Source of the DNA: JAAAOZ01 sp964496595
GTDB taxonomy: Bacteria; Chloroflexota; Anaerolineae; B4-G1; SLSP01
Length of the DNA: 64,000 nucleotides
Direction of reading: 5' to 3'
NCBI GenBank assembly: GCA_964496595.1
Contig: CAZCAI010000004.1
Span: 1-64,000 of the forward strand
Both the position numbers and the translations under genes were made by a program. The stretch's first letter is position 1, and the number at the start of each line of letters is the position of its first letter. The notes below the pieces were generated by a model. That model was not told the origin of the DNA. It searched no databases and saw only the letters and a list, made by a program, of their open reading frames with translations. This document shows, in pieces, positions 38,961 through 47,902 of this stretch.

Positions 38961-40271
38961 TTACCGGAGGAAGCCTTCATAATGGCGCATCAACAGTTGA
39001 GCCTCTAGCTGTCGCATTGTATCTACAATCGTACCGACAACGATGAGTAAGCCGGAGCTGTTGATTAACATCTGTTGCGTATTCATAAACAACCCGATGA
39101 TAAACGGCAACGTCGCGATGATGCCCAAGAAGAGCGCGCCGGCTAACGTGATTCGTTTATAGATCCCCAAAATAAACTCTTCGGTCTTGCGACCAGGGCG
39201 CACGCCGGGGATAAATCCCCCTTGCTTTTGCAATGTCTCCGGTAGGTTCTGCTGTTCGATCATCACGAAGGTGTAGAAGAAAGTGAATCCAAAGACAGCC
39301 AAGAAATAAAGCGGCGCATACCACGGGCTGCTACCGCTGAAGAACTGCACCAGGTTTTGTGCGAAGTTCTGCATTGCTGGATTAGTCGACCCAACAAAGA
39401 ATTGCGCGATAACGGCCGGGAACGCCAGGATCGATTGGGCGAAGATCAGCGGGATCATACCGGCGGTGTTGACTTTCAAGGGGATATAGGTGCTGCCGCC
39501 ACCATAGACCTTTCTGCCACGGACACGTTTACCGTACTGCACGCGAATTCGGCGTTCACCCTCTTGCACGAAGACAATAAAGAGGATGATCAATACGGTG
39601 ATAACGGCAAAGATTAAAACACCGAATACACCGTCGCTATCCGCGATACTTCGCAGGTTGGCAGGAATGCGGGCGACGATACCACCCAAAATAATCAACG
39701 AAAGACCATTGCCAACTCCCTGTTCAGAGATTAATTCTCCCAACCACACAGCGAACATTGTGCCGGCCGTCATGGTCAACAACACGGTGATAGTCGGCAG
39801 AATCTTATCCGCCCCCCATCCAAAGTTCGGGAGGATGGGCTGCGCCGATCCGACGCTGAATAACTGGGCCTGCCCGTAGGCCTGCAAGGCAGCTAAGGGC
39901 ACCGTCAGATAGAAGGTCCATTGATTCATCTTGCGCTGTCCTTCTTCCCCTTCCTCGCGAATCCGTTGCTCAAGTTGGGGGAAGATCGGGAGAAGCAGTT
40001 GCAGGACGATGGACGCGGTCACGTAAGGATAAACACCAGCCGCCAACACCGAGAAGTTGGATACGGCGCCCCCGGAAAGCAAATCCAACAGTCCGGCTAA
40101 CTGACTGGTAGCCGATGCCGAGCCAAAAAACGCGGCTAATGCGGCGCGATCCACGCCAGGCACAGGGATATTGGATGCCAATCGGAAAATTACCAGAACC
40201 AAGACGGTGTACAGGATGCGCCGTCGCAGATCAGGAAGCTTCAATGCATTGCGCAGGGCTTCGATCATCAC
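38961..40271 (-). CDS. secY: SecY protein-translocase subunit
   Basis: 436 residues with ten membrane helices. It starts ALRNALKLPDLRRRILYTVL; the plug and pore-ring helix reads LLDLLSGGAVSNFSVLAAGV; NLPETLQKQGGFIPGVRPGRKT is the conserved cytosolic loop contacting ribosome and SecA. It forms the Sec channel. It lies after rplO as in the spc operon. Confidence 0.98.
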   Translation of the reverse strand: MMIEALRNALKLPDLRRRILYTVLVLVIFRLASNIPVPGVDRAALAAFFGSASATSQLAGLLDLLSGGAVSNFSVLAAGVYPYVTASIVLQLLLPIFPQLEQRIREEGEEGQRKMNQWTFYLTVPLAALQAYGQAQLFSVGSAQPILPNFGWGADKILPTITVLLTMTAGTMFAVWLGELISEQGVGNGLSLIILGGIVARIPANLRSIADSDGVFGVLIFAVITVLIILFIVFVQEGERRIRVQYGKRVRGRKVYGGGSTYIPLKVNTAGMIPLIFAQSILAFPAVIAQFFVGSTNPAMQNFAQNLVQFFSGSSPWYAPLYFLAVFGFTFFYTFVMIEQQNLPETLQKQGGFIPGVRPGRKTEEFILGIYKRITLAGALFLGIIATLPFIIGLFMNTQQMLINSSGLLIVVGTIVDTMRQLEAQLLMRHYEGFLR

Positions 40272-40293
40272 TTTCCTCCGTTTATCTCACTGA

Positions 40294-40776
40294 TCAGCGG
40301 GTTCGATAGCCGCCACGTTGCCAGGGCAACAGTTCCACTTCTCCGCCGGCGGCCTCAATCTTGGCTCGCGCCGAATCAGAAATGCGATGGGTCTTAACCT
40401 TCAAAGGGATATCGATTTCCCCGCGCCCCAACACAACGATCAGATCATCTTCATGTTTAATCATGCCGACCTCGACCAGGGTTTTAGGGGAAACCTCAGC
40501 CTCAGCTTCAAATCGCCAGACTATCTCATCAATATTAACCGGTTCAAATTCCACGTGATAAGGGTTAAAAAACCCTTGACCCCGCACAAAGGGCAATCTA
40601 CGAACTAGCGGCAGTTGACCACCTTCGAAGTAGGGGGAAACGCCGCCCCCGGTGCGTGAGTTCTGGCCTTTAGTCCCTCGGCCGGCAGTCTTCCCCTGTC
40701 CAGCAGAGATACCGCGCCCGACTCGTTTGCGCGACTTTTTGGCTCCCTTGGCAGGATGTAATTCATGTAACTTCAT
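40294..40776 (-). CDS. rplO: 50S ribosomal protein L15
   Basis: 160 residues. I chose the ATG at 40776 (MKLHELHPAKGAKKSRKRVGRG), which has CGGAGGTG nine bases upstream; a longer frame to 40815 would overlap rpmD. GRGTKGQNSRTGGGVSPYFEGGQ is diagnostic. Confidence 0.97.
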   Translation of the reverse strand: MKLHELHPAKGAKKSRKRVGRGISAGQGKTAGRGTKGQNSRTGGGVSPYFEGGQLPLVRRLPFVRGQGFFNPYHVEFEPVNIDEIVWRFEAEAEVSPKTLVEVGMIKHEDDLIVVLGRGEIDIPLKVKTHRISDSARAKIEAAGGEVELLPWQRGGYRTR

Positions 40777-40795
40777 ATTCTCACCTCCGATCCCA

Positions 40796-40990
40796 CTAGG
40801 CTTCGACTTTTTCAAACTCGATCAAGTGGGCAATCTTATTTAACATCCCACGGACAGCGGGATTATCAGGACGCTCGACTGTTTGGCTCAGCTTCCGCAA
40901 GCCTAACGCCGCCGCCGTCATCTTTTGTCGTTTCGGTACCCCGATCGGGCTACGAACCAGGGTGATGCGCAATTTTCCTTGCTCCATCAC
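40796..40990 (-). CDS. rpmD: 50S ribosomal protein L30
   Basis: 64 residues. LRITLVRSPIGVPKRQKMTAAALGLRKL (two blocks) and DNPAVRGMLNKIAHLIEFEKVE match L30. The start overlaps the rpsE stop (4 bases), as usual. Confidence 0.97.
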   Translation of the reverse strand: MMEQGKLRITLVRSPIGVPKRQKMTAAALGLRKLSQTVERPDNPAVRGMLNKIAHLIEFEKVEA

Positions 40991-41514
40991 GCCCTCCGCC
41001 TCTGCCAGAACGGCATCACCTCAGCGACGGGTTTCCCGCGCTCTTCGGCGACCTCTTCCACCCAGCGCAATCGATCCAGAGCATCCATCGTTGCCTGAAC
41101 TACATTCACGGCGGTGGCGCTACCTAACGACTTAGAAAGCACATCCTCAACGCCAGCCGCCTCCAGAATGGGACGAACCGCGCCACCGGCGATCACGCCG
41201 GTGCCTTTGGTCGCAGGGCGGAGAAGTACGCGGGCGCCGCCACAGGACCCAACTATTTCATGGGGAATCGATGTCCCTTCCAGGGGGACCTCGTGCATAT
41301 TACGTCGGGCGCGCGTCGTGGCCTTGCCAATCGCATCGGGAACCCCTCGAGCTTTGCCAATACCAATCCCCACTTTGCCTTGGTTATCGCCTACAACGGC
41401 GACAACCCGAAAATGGAACGTACGCCCACCCTTGACCACCGTCGAGACTCGCGTAATGTCGATTACGCGCTCGTCTAGTTCTTCTTGTTCTCGAAAGTCA
41501 TGTCGTGCTTGCAT
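40987..41514 (-). CDS. rpsE: 30S ribosomal protein S5
   Basis: 175 residues. TFHFRVVAVVGDNQGKVGIG and VLLRPATKGTGVIAGGAVRP are diagnostic. S5 is part of the mRNA entry site and affects decoding accuracy. It overlaps rpmD. Confidence 0.98.
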   Translation of the reverse strand: MQARHDFREQEELDERVIDITRVSTVVKGGRTFHFRVVAVVGDNQGKVGIGIGKARGVPDAIGKATTRARRNMHEVPLEGTSIPHEIVGSCGGARVLLRPATKGTGVIAGGAVRPILEAAGVEDVLSKSLGSATAVNVVQATMDALDRLRWVEEVAEERGKPVAEVMPFWQRRRA

Positions 41515-41537
41515 AGACTAACTTCTCCTCCACAGGA

Positions 41538-41906
41538 TTAGAAATCCAGACCCGCCTCGCGGGCGGCATCGGCCAGTACCGCGACCCGACCGTGGTATTG
41601 ATAGCCACCCCGATCGAATACTACCTTCTTGACGCCTTGATCCAAGGCCCGCTCACCTAAGACACGACCAACAACTTGCGCCTGTTCTGTCTTCGTCATT
41701 CCTTCAAGCTGCTCTCGAATCTCGCGATCAATGGTGGAGGCTGAAACTAAGGTATGCCCCACACTATCATCAATAACCTGAGCATAAATATGATTCAAAC
41801 TACGAAAGACATTCAGACGTGGACGTTCAGGCGTCCCTTCCACATGCTTACGGACATGGGTATGACGCCGTTTGCGGGCTGCGTTACGATTAACTTCTGG
41901 TTTCAT
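41538..41906 (-). CDS. rplR: 50S ribosomal protein L18
   Basis: 122 residues. RKRRHTHVRKHVEGTPERPR and the VVFDRGGYQYHGRVAVLADAAREAGL end are typical. It binds 5S rRNA with L5. Spacing to rplF is 45 bases. Confidence 0.98.
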   Translation of the reverse strand: MKPEVNRNAARKRRHTHVRKHVEGTPERPRLNVFRSLNHIYAQVIDDSVGHTLVSASTIDREIREQLEGMTKTEQAQVVGRVLGERALDQGVKKVVFDRGGYQYHGRVAVLADAAREAGLDF

Positions 41907-41951
41907 TTTGTCTTTACCTTTTTACCCTCAGTTCCACGCAAACCTTATAGG

Positions 41952-42500
41952 CTACAGAGCCGTCTTACCGGCCTTGCCAGCCTTGCGCCGGACTCGTTCA
42001 CCTTGATAGCGGATTCCCTTACCCTGGTAAGGTTCCACGGGGCGTGCATCACGGATCTGTGCCGCGATTCGTCCTACAACTTCCCTATCAATTCCATTCA
42101 CCTTTACCGTACCAGCCCGAGGATTGACCTCAAATTCCAGGTTCTCTGGCGGTTCCATCACCACAGGATGTGAATACCCCAGGTGCATCACCAAGTTCTG
42201 GCCCTGCAGTTCAGCTCGATACCCCGTCCCGTGAATCTCCAGCGTCTTGCTATACCCCTCCGTCACGCCAATGACCATGTTACTGATCAGCGCGCGCGTC
42301 AAGCCATGCAAAGCACGAGCTTGGCGCTCATTGCTGAGACGCTTCACGTGGATGGCGTCATCTTCCAGCGAAATTTCCATCCGAGTATCGAACCTGCGGG
42401 ACAATGCCCCTTTAGGCCCTTTGATGGTCACTTCAGAGCCATCAATCAAAACTTGAACCTTTTCTGGCACGGGCACAGGTAATCTGCCTATTCTAGACAC
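41952..42500 (-). CDS. rplF: 50S ribosomal protein L6
   Basis: 182 residues. MSRIGRLPVPVPEKV start, LELTIKGPKG-type repeat (VTIKGPKGALSRRF) and the PYQGKGIRYQGERVRRKAGK C-terminus. Two tandem L6 folds next to the factor-binding site. Confidence 0.98.
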   Translation of the reverse strand: MSRIGRLPVPVPEKVQVLIDGSEVTIKGPKGALSRRFDTRMEISLEDDAIHVKRLSNERQARALHGLTRALISNMVIGVTEGYSKTLEIHGTGYRAELQGQNLVMHLGYSHPVVMEPPENLEFEVNPRAGTVKVNGIDREVVGRIAAQIRDARPVEPYQGKGIRYQGERVRRKAGKAGKTAL

Positions 42501-42516
42501 ATCTACCTCCTAATTG

Positions 42517-42924
42517 TTACCAGACGTAGCAGAGGATCTCACCGCCCACATGCAATCGTCGCGCCTGTTGCCCAGTGATCACGCCTTTGGGGGTGGAGAG
42601 GACAGCAATACCCATTCCGCTCCGCACCCAGGGAATATCCTGCACCGAGGTATAAACTCGGCATCCCGGCTTGCTCACTCGCTCGAGGCCGTCAATCACA
42701 GGGCGCTGATGCTTCAGATCCCCAACATATTTGAGCTGAAGCAATATTTCGTCAAATTGCCCGTTTTTCTGGACTTTATAATCTTCGATATATCCCTCAT
42801 CCTTTAAGATCTTTGCAATCGAGACCTTTAATTTGGATGCGGGGATCATAACCGTCGCATGCTTGCGCATCAAAGCATTGCGTATACGCGCCAACATATC
42901 AGCAATTGGATCTGACATCACCAT
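42517..42924 (-). CDS. rpsH: 30S ribosomal protein S8
   Basis: 135 residues. DPIADMLARIRNALMRKH and GMGIAVLSTPKGVITGQQARRLHVGGE are diagnostic. In E. coli S8 also represses the spc operon; no matching mRNA site was identified here. Confidence 0.98.
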   Translation of the reverse strand: MVMSDPIADMLARIRNALMRKHATVMIPASKLKVSIAKILKDEGYIEDYKVQKNGQFDEILLQLKYVGDLKHQRPVIDGLERVSKPGCRVYTSVQDIPWVRSGMGIAVLSTPKGVITGQQARRLHVGGEILCYVW

Positions 42925-42937
42925 AAATCCTACTCCA

Positions 42938-43120
42938 TTACCAACTGGACTTAACCAAACCGGGGATTTTCCCCTGTAAGGCTAATTCGCGAACACAAAT
43001 TCGGCAGAGGCCGAAACGACGATAGTACCCACGGGGACGGCCGCATCGCGAACAGCGGTTCCGAACTTGCACATCATACTTACGTCGAGTTTCGCGAATC
43101 GGCATTGATTTCTTAGCCAT
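42938..43120 (-). CDS. rpsN: 30S ribosomal protein S14, type Z (zinc-binding)
   Basis: 60 residues, the short zinc form. CSRCGRPRGYYRRFGLCRIC supplies four Cys for Zn2+. It sits between rplE and rpsH in normal order. Confidence 0.98.
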   Translation of the reverse strand: MAKKSMPIRETRRKYDVQVRNRCSRCGRPRGYYRRFGLCRICVRELALQGKIPGLVKSSW

Positions 43121-43156
43121 AATAACTCCTTCTGCCTAACGCTGTCATTTCGATGC

Positions 43157-43696
43157 TTAACTCCTTCGGAACGGCATTCCGATCAGTTCCAACAAACGAC
43201 GTCCCTCTTCATCTGTTTCACCCGTCGTATTGAAACTCACTTCCATACCGCGGGCCTTATCCACTTGGTCGTAATCAATCTCGGGGAAGATTAACTGCTC
43301 TTGTAACCCCAGCGTGTAATTCCCCCGCCCGTCCAACTTATCCGAGACTCCTCGGAAGTCACGGGTTCGAGGAAGCGCCACATTGATTAACCGATCTATG
43401 AACGCCCACATCTGATCGCCTCGCAACGTCACTTTGACACCAATAGGTCGCCCCGCTCGCAATTTGAAATTCGCAATAGATTTCCGCGCCTTGATCACAA
43501 TCGGCTGTTGGCCGGTGATTGTCCGCAGATCATTGACCGCAAACTCAATCGCCTTGGGGTTATCCAATGCCTCCCCCACGCCAATGTTAATCACGACTTT
43601 TCGAATGCGAGGGGCCTCCATGACATTATCATAGCCGAACTCATCCATCATTGTCGGGACGATCTCTTCACGATAACGTTTCTTTAATCGTTGCAT
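43157..43696 (-). CDS. rplE: 50S ribosomal protein L5
   Basis: 179 residues. KVVINIGVGEALDNPKAIE, RTITGQQPIVIKARKSIANFKLR and LPRTRDFRGVS are the family blocks. It binds 5S rRNA and contacts P-site tRNA. Confidence 0.98.
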   Translation of the reverse strand: MQRLKKRYREEIVPTMMDEFGYDNVMEAPRIRKVVINIGVGEALDNPKAIEFAVNDLRTITGQQPIVIKARKSIANFKLRAGRPIGVKVTLRGDQMWAFIDRLINVALPRTRDFRGVSDKLDGRGNYTLGLQEQLIFPEIDYDQVDKARGMEVSFNTTGETDEEGRRLLELIGMPFRRS

Positions 43697-43706
43697 AATT
43701 CCCTCG

Positions 43707-44027
43707 TTAGTCCATTACCTCGCCACATTTTCGGCAGATACGTATCTTTTCGCCATCGACGACATCGTATCCCACCCGTGTGGCTTGATCACAAACAGGG
43801 CATACCGGCATAATATTCGAGATATGGATGGGGGCCTCAAATTGAATCCGCCCACCTTGCATCTGTGAGCGTCCCGCCCGCTGGGCCGGTTGATGCTTGA
43901 TCACCAAGTTAACCTTCGAGACAACGGCTCGATTCTCCTTGGGCAATACCCGCAAGACCTCACCACGCAGGCCCCGATCCTCACCGGCGATGACCTGTAC
44001 CATATCGCCTTTCTTAATTCGATTCAT
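43707..44027 (-). CDS. rplX: 50S ribosomal protein L24
   Basis: 106 residues. KKGDMVQVIAGEDRGLRGEVLRV is the KOW motif; near the end CPVCDQATRVGY and CRKCGEVMD form a zinc-binding pair of CxxC. An assembly initiator of the 50S. Confidence 0.98.
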   Translation of the reverse strand: MNRIKKGDMVQVIAGEDRGLRGEVLRVLPKENRAVVSKVNLVIKHQPAQRAGRSQMQGGRIQFEAPIHISNIMPVCPVCDQATRVGYDVVDGEKIRICRKCGEVMD

Positions 44028-44046
44028 TTACCACCTCACCATCCGT

Positions 44047-44421
44047 TCACAGGACTTCTGCTGCCAGGGACACAATCTTCATAAAGCCTTTTTCGCGTAA
44101 TTCGCGCGCAACCGGCCCAAAGATACGTGTGCCCCGAGGATTGAAACCATCCTTGTCCAGGACCACTGCCGCGTTATCATCAAAGCGGATGTAGGAGCCA
44201 TCATCACGTCGATACTCCTTCGCGACCCGCACGACAACCGCCTTCACAATCTCGCCTTTCTTGACAGACGAGGTCGGTGTCGCGGACTTGACAGTAGCCG
44301 TGATAGTATCGCCCACCGAGCCATATCGCCGGCGAGATCCTCCCACCACGCTGATGCACAGCAATTCCTGAGCACCGGTATTATCTGCTACTTTTAACCG
44401 CGTCTCTTGTTGAATCATCAT
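44047..44421 (-). CDS. rplN: 50S ribosomal protein L14
   Basis: 124 residues. IQQETRLKVADNTGAQELLC start and GTRIFGPVARELREKGFMKI C-terminus are diagnostic. It lies at the subunit interface and binds the silencing factor RsfS. Confidence 0.98.
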   Translation of the reverse strand: MMIQQETRLKVADNTGAQELLCISVVGGSRRRYGSVGDTITATVKSATPTSSVKKGEIVKAVVVRVAKEYRRDDGSYIRFDDNAAVVLDKDGFNPRGTRIFGPVARELREKGFMKIVSLAAEVL

Positions 44422-44428
44422 TCACTCC

Positions 44429-44680
44429 TTACGCGGCTCGCTCCAAGATCTCTTCCACGGCCCAGCGCTTACGCCGGCTGTAGGGACGGGACTCTATGAT
44501 GCGCACTGTGTCACCCATCCGACAAGTGTTGCCTTCATCGTGCGCCATATACTTCTTCACACCTCGAACGACCTTCTTGTAGCGCGGATGTCGATATCGT
44601 CGCTCGACTTCTACAATCACCGTCTTATCCATCTTATCACTGGTTACAACACCAGTTAGTTGTCGCCGTCGTTCCCTCAT
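44429..44680 (-). CDS. rpsQ: 30S ribosomal protein S17
   Basis: 83 residues. LTGVVTSDKMDKTVIVEVERRYRHP (OB fold) and YMAHDEGNTCRMGDTVRIIESRP are family blocks. Overlaps rpmC by 4 bases. Confidence 0.98.
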   Translation of the reverse strand: MRERRRQLTGVVTSDKMDKTVIVEVERRYRHPRYKKVVRGVKKYMAHDEGNTCRMGDTVRIIESRPYSRRKRWAVEEILERAA

Positions 44681-44901
44681 GCCGTTGCTCCTTTATCCTT
44701 CCATTCTTCCGCCAATTCACGTTCGCGGAGGATCGTCAGCACTCGGGCGATGTCCTTACGGACCACTCGCATCCGATTAGGATCCTCTAAACTTCCAACG
44801 TTCCATTGCTGACGCAGATTAAAAAGCTCGCGCCGAGACTCTTGCAAGCGATGCCGCAATTCTTCTGATGTAAATTCGCGAAGTTCTCGTGCCTGCATCA
44901 C
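44677..44901 (-). CDS. rpmC: 50S ribosomal protein L29
   Basis: 74 residues. Two-helix L29 pattern: ARELREFTSEELRHRL and FNLRQQWNVGSLEDPNRMR-type VRKDIARVLTILRERE. Overlaps rplP by 4 bases. It lies near the exit tunnel and signal-recognition-particle site. Confidence 0.97.
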   Translation of the reverse strand: MMQARELREFTSEELRHRLQESRRELFNLRQQWNVGSLEDPNRMRVVRKDIARVLTILRERELAEEWKDKGATA

Positions 44902-45329
44902 TCTGCTCCTGTTTCTCCAGACTCCAGGCGTTTAATGACCTGGGTCTTAATCGGTAATTTGTGTGCGGCCAGACGAAGGGCCTCGCGAGCTATATCCTCG
45001 TCCATGCCACCCACTTCAAACATAACCCGACCTGGTCGGACAACTGCTACCCACTGTTCGACCATTCCCTTACCCTTACCCATCCGAGTTTCAGCCGGCT
45101 TTGATGTTACCGGCTTGTCGGGGAAGATACGAACCCAATACTTACCCCGGCGCCGCATGTGTCGTACAATGGCGCGGCGCGCGGCCTCGATCTGCCGGGC
45201 GGTGATCCAGGATGGCTCCAGGGCCTGCAAGCCCAAGTCACCGAAGCTCACATCAACGCCTCGAGAAGCCTTCCCTTTCATCCGTCCGCGATGTTGTTTG
45301 CGATATTTCACGCGTTTCGGCATCAACAT
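44898..45329 (-). CDS. rplP: 50S ribosomal protein L16
   Basis: 143 residues. MLMPKRVKYRKQHRGRMKGKA start, MGKGKGMVEQWVAVVRPGR loop that touches the A-site. Normal length; no truncation. Confidence 0.98.
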   Translation of the reverse strand: MLMPKRVKYRKQHRGRMKGKASRGVDVSFGDLGLQALEPSWITARQIEAARRAIVRHMRRRGKYWVRIFPDKPVTSKPAETRMGKGKGMVEQWVAVVRPGRVMFEVGGMDEDIAREALRLAAHKLPIKTQVIKRLESGETGAE

Positions 45330-45381
45330 AATTTTAACTCCTTACCTAGGGAATCTATCCTTATCTGTCCTGAGTTAACGA

Positions 45382-46065
45382 CTAGGACGCTTGATCCAAG
45401 GGGGAGGATTGCCCAGGCAGAATTTCACCCCGGTAGATCCAGACCTTGACTCCGATGTTCCCGTAGGCCGTCGCAGCTTCCTCTTGAGCGTACGAAATAT
45501 CCGCTCGCAGGGTTTGAAGTGGCACGCGGCCTTCACGACTCCACTCGCGACGGGCCATTTCTGAACCGGAAAGACGGCCACTGCACATTACCTTGATACC
45601 TTTCGCTCCCGCGCGCATACTCTGGCGAACCGCGCGTTTCATCGCGCGGTTATGGTAGATGCGCTTCTCCAACTGCGCCGCGATGTTCTCCGCGACGAGT
45701 TTAGCATCCAGGTCAGGTTGTTCAACTTCTTGTACGTCGATGTGAACTCGCTTGCCCTCGGTTAATTCTTCCACATCCCGACGCAGGGCCTTTACGTTAG
45801 CCCCTTTCCGGCCGATGACCATGCCTGGACGAGCCGTGTGGATGATGATGGAAACTTGATTAGGCGGGAATCGTTCAATTTCGACATCAGAAACACCGGT
45901 CTGACCATCTCGAGACTGTTCACGCATTGTTTTATAAATCAAGTTACGAATTTTCCGATCTTCTTCTAATAAACCCGCGTATTCACGGCCTTCAGCAAAC
46001 CATCGCGACTTCCAATCACGAATGACCTTTAATCGGAACCCATAAGGATGTACTTTGCGCCCCAA
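45382..46065 (-). CDS. rpsC: 30S ribosomal protein S3
   Basis: 227 residues. MGRKVHPYGFRLKVIRDW start; KH domain with GMVIGRKGANVKALRRDVE; C-terminal GRLSGSEMARREWSREGRVP. Part of the mRNA entry helicase. Confidence 0.98.
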   Translation of the reverse strand: MGRKVHPYGFRLKVIRDWKSRWFAEGREYAGLLEEDRKIRNLIYKTMREQSRDGQTGVSDVEIERFPPNQVSIIIHTARPGMVIGRKGANVKALRRDVEELTEGKRVHIDVQEVEQPDLDAKLVAENIAAQLEKRIYHNRAMKRAVRQSMRAGAKGIKVMCSGRLSGSEMARREWSREGRVPLQTLRADISYAQEEAATAYGNIGVKVWIYRGEILPGQSSPLDQAS

Positions 46066-46079
46066 GACTCTCCTCCTTC

Positions 46080-46439
46080 TTACTCTTCGAGTCGTTCTTC
46101 TAGAACGACTGTAATATGAGATGAGCGCTTACGGATTGGTCGATAACGTCCGCGACCGCCCCAACGAGCACGCCGGCCTTTTCCCGGCATGACGCCTGGC
46201 CCATCATCCGCTGTTAAGGTATGGATGTACAAGCGATCCGCGTCCAAGCCTTTCTCTTCACCATTCGCCATCGCCGAGCGAATCACCTTGTAGACTGGCT
46301 CAGCAGCAGCATGAGGGAGGATTTGCAATGCATCCAGGGCATCCTGTGCGCGCATCCCCCGCAAGGGATCAATGATACGCCGAACTTTTTGCGGCGTCAT
46401 CGGCACATATTTAGCCTTAGCACGAGCTGTTTCCTTCAT
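46080..46439 (-). CDS. rplV: 50S ribosomal protein L22
   Basis: 119 residues. KYVPMTPQKVRRIIDPLRGM start; the exit-tunnel hairpin region reads GKGRRARWGGRGRYRPIRKR and is followed by SSHITVVLEE. The hairpin tip differs from the usual RARGRG pattern but the length is normal. Confidence 0.97.
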   Translation of the reverse strand: MKETARAKAKYVPMTPQKVRRIIDPLRGMRAQDALDALQILPHAAAEPVYKVIRSAMANGEEKGLDADRLYIHTLTADDGPGVMPGKGRRARWGGRGRYRPIRKRSSHITVVLEERLEE

Positions 46440-46446
46440 TATTCCC

Positions 46447-46737
46447 TCACTCTATCCTTCTCACTTTGCCTTTTTTCTCTTTGACGGTATGCCCGCGAAA
46501 GGTCCGCGTGGGGGCAAATTCGCCCAAGCGATGTCCCACCATGTTCTCGGTGATGTAGATGGGTACATGACGCCGGCCATCATGGACTGCAACCGTATGG
46601 CCTACCATCTGAGGAAAGATCACCGACGCTCGCGACCACGTGCGAATCACACGCTTTTGGCCAGTGCGATTCATTTCCTCGACTTTTTCCAATAGTTTAG
46701 GCTCTATAAACGGGCCTTTTTTCAACGAACGCGACAT
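46447..46737 (-). CDS. rpsS: 30S ribosomal protein S19
   Basis: 96 residues. MSRSLKKGPFIEPKLLEKV, WSRASVIFPQMVGHTVAVHDG and VGHRLGEFAPTRTFRGH are diagnostic. Head protein that pairs with S13. Confidence 0.98.
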   Translation of the reverse strand: MSRSLKKGPFIEPKLLEKVEEMNRTGQKRVIRTWSRASVIFPQMVGHTVAVHDGRRHVPIYITENMVGHRLGEFAPTRTFRGHTVKEKKGKVRRIE

Positions 46738-46756
46738 ATTCTATCCTCCCTAATGT

Positions 46757-47599
46757 CTACCTACGACGACCAGACCGTCGCCGGCGGACAATGTATTTAT
46801 CCGTCGCGCGGTTATGGCGCGTCTTGCGACCAAGCGTACGCCAGCCCCACGGCGATTTAGGACCAGGCATACCGATCGGAGAACGGCCCTCGCCGCCACC
46901 ATGGGGGTGGTCGCGAGGCGACATAGCCGAGCCGCGCACCGTAGGTCTCCAACCTAACCAACGCCTGCGTCCGGCCTTGCCCAACTTCACGTTAGCGTGA
47001 TCGGCATTGCCTACCTGACCAATCGTCGCCATACACTCCTTGCGCACCAATCGCAGTTCCGTGCTAGGGAGACGGAGGGTCACATAATCTCCCTCTTTCG
47101 CGGAGATTTGAGCTGCCGTCCCGGCCGCGCGCACCAATTGCCCGCCTTGACCGGGATGTAACTCTACGTTGTGAACCATCGTGCCCGGGGGAATTCTCAT
47201 CAAAGGCATCGCGTTGCCGACATGCGTTTCGATGTCATTTTTCGAGCTAGCGATTGTGTCACCCACCTTCAAGCCTAACGGCGCCAAGACGTACCGTTTT
47301 TCGCCATCCGCATACGCTATTAAGGCGATGCGGGAGGAGCGGTTGGGATCGTATTCTATCGATTTAACCCTTCCCGGTACATCAAACTTATCACGCTTAA
47401 AATCGATCAGCCGATATTGGCGCGCGTGACCGCCGCCTCGGTGCCGAACCGTAATTCGTCCCTGGGCGTTGCGTCCAGCCTTCTTCTTCAGGGGCCGCAA
47501 TAAGCTCTTCTCTGGCTTGGTGCGCGTAATCTCATCAAATGTCTGCCCGGTCATCCAGCGACGACCGGGAGACGTGGGTCGATACTTCTTAATCCCCAT
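46757..47599 (-). CDS. rplB: 50S ribosomal protein L2
   Basis: 280 residues. MGIKKYRPTSPGRRWMTG start; KVEYDPNRSSRIAL-type block (SIEYDPNRSSRIALIAYADG); DHPHGGGEGRSPIGMPG contains the conserved His near the peptidyl-transferase centre. Confidence 0.98.
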   Translation of the reverse strand: MGIKKYRPTSPGRRWMTGQTFDEITRTKPEKSLLRPLKKKAGRNAQGRITVRHRGGGHARQYRLIDFKRDKFDVPGRVKSIEYDPNRSSRIALIAYADGEKRYVLAPLGLKVGDTIASSKNDIETHVGNAMPLMRIPPGTMVHNVELHPGQGGQLVRAAGTAAQISAKEGDYVTLRLPSTELRLVRKECMATIGQVGNADHANVKLGKAGRRRWLGWRPTVRGSAMSPRDHPHGGGEGRSPIGMPGPKSPWGWRTLGRKTRHNRATDKYIVRRRRSGRRR

Positions 47600-47601
47600 T
47601 G

Positions 47602-47886
47602 TTACGCCTCCAACTCCTCAATCCGATCACCTGGGGCCAGGGTCACAACCGCTTTTTTCCATGGCGAGCGATATCGCGAGCGGCTGGTCTTCGCAGGCAT
47701 ATTCATCACATTCACAGACTCGACATCTACGTCGTAAATCTGTTCCACGGCCTGCTTAACCTTTCGCTTGTTCGCCCGATAATGGACCTCAAAGCTGTAC
47801 TTTCCCAGCTCCAGTTGGCTATATGTCTTTTCCGACACTATCGGTCGTATAATCACGTCATAAATATCCATAGCGCTTCCTCTCAA
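47602..47886 (-). CDS. rplW: 50S ribosomal protein L23
   Basis: 94 residues. YDVIIRPIVSEKTYSQLELGKY, then ANKRKVKQAVEQIYDVDVESVN. L23 is the docking site for trigger factor and SRP at the tunnel exit. Two bases separate it from rplB. Confidence 0.98.
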   Translation of the reverse strand: MRGSAMDIYDVIIRPIVSEKTYSQLELGKYSFEVHYRANKRKVKQAVEQIYDVDVESVNVMNMPAKTSRSRYRSPWKKAVVTLAPGDRIEELEA

Positions 47887-47902
47887 TAAATCGTCAACCT
47901 AA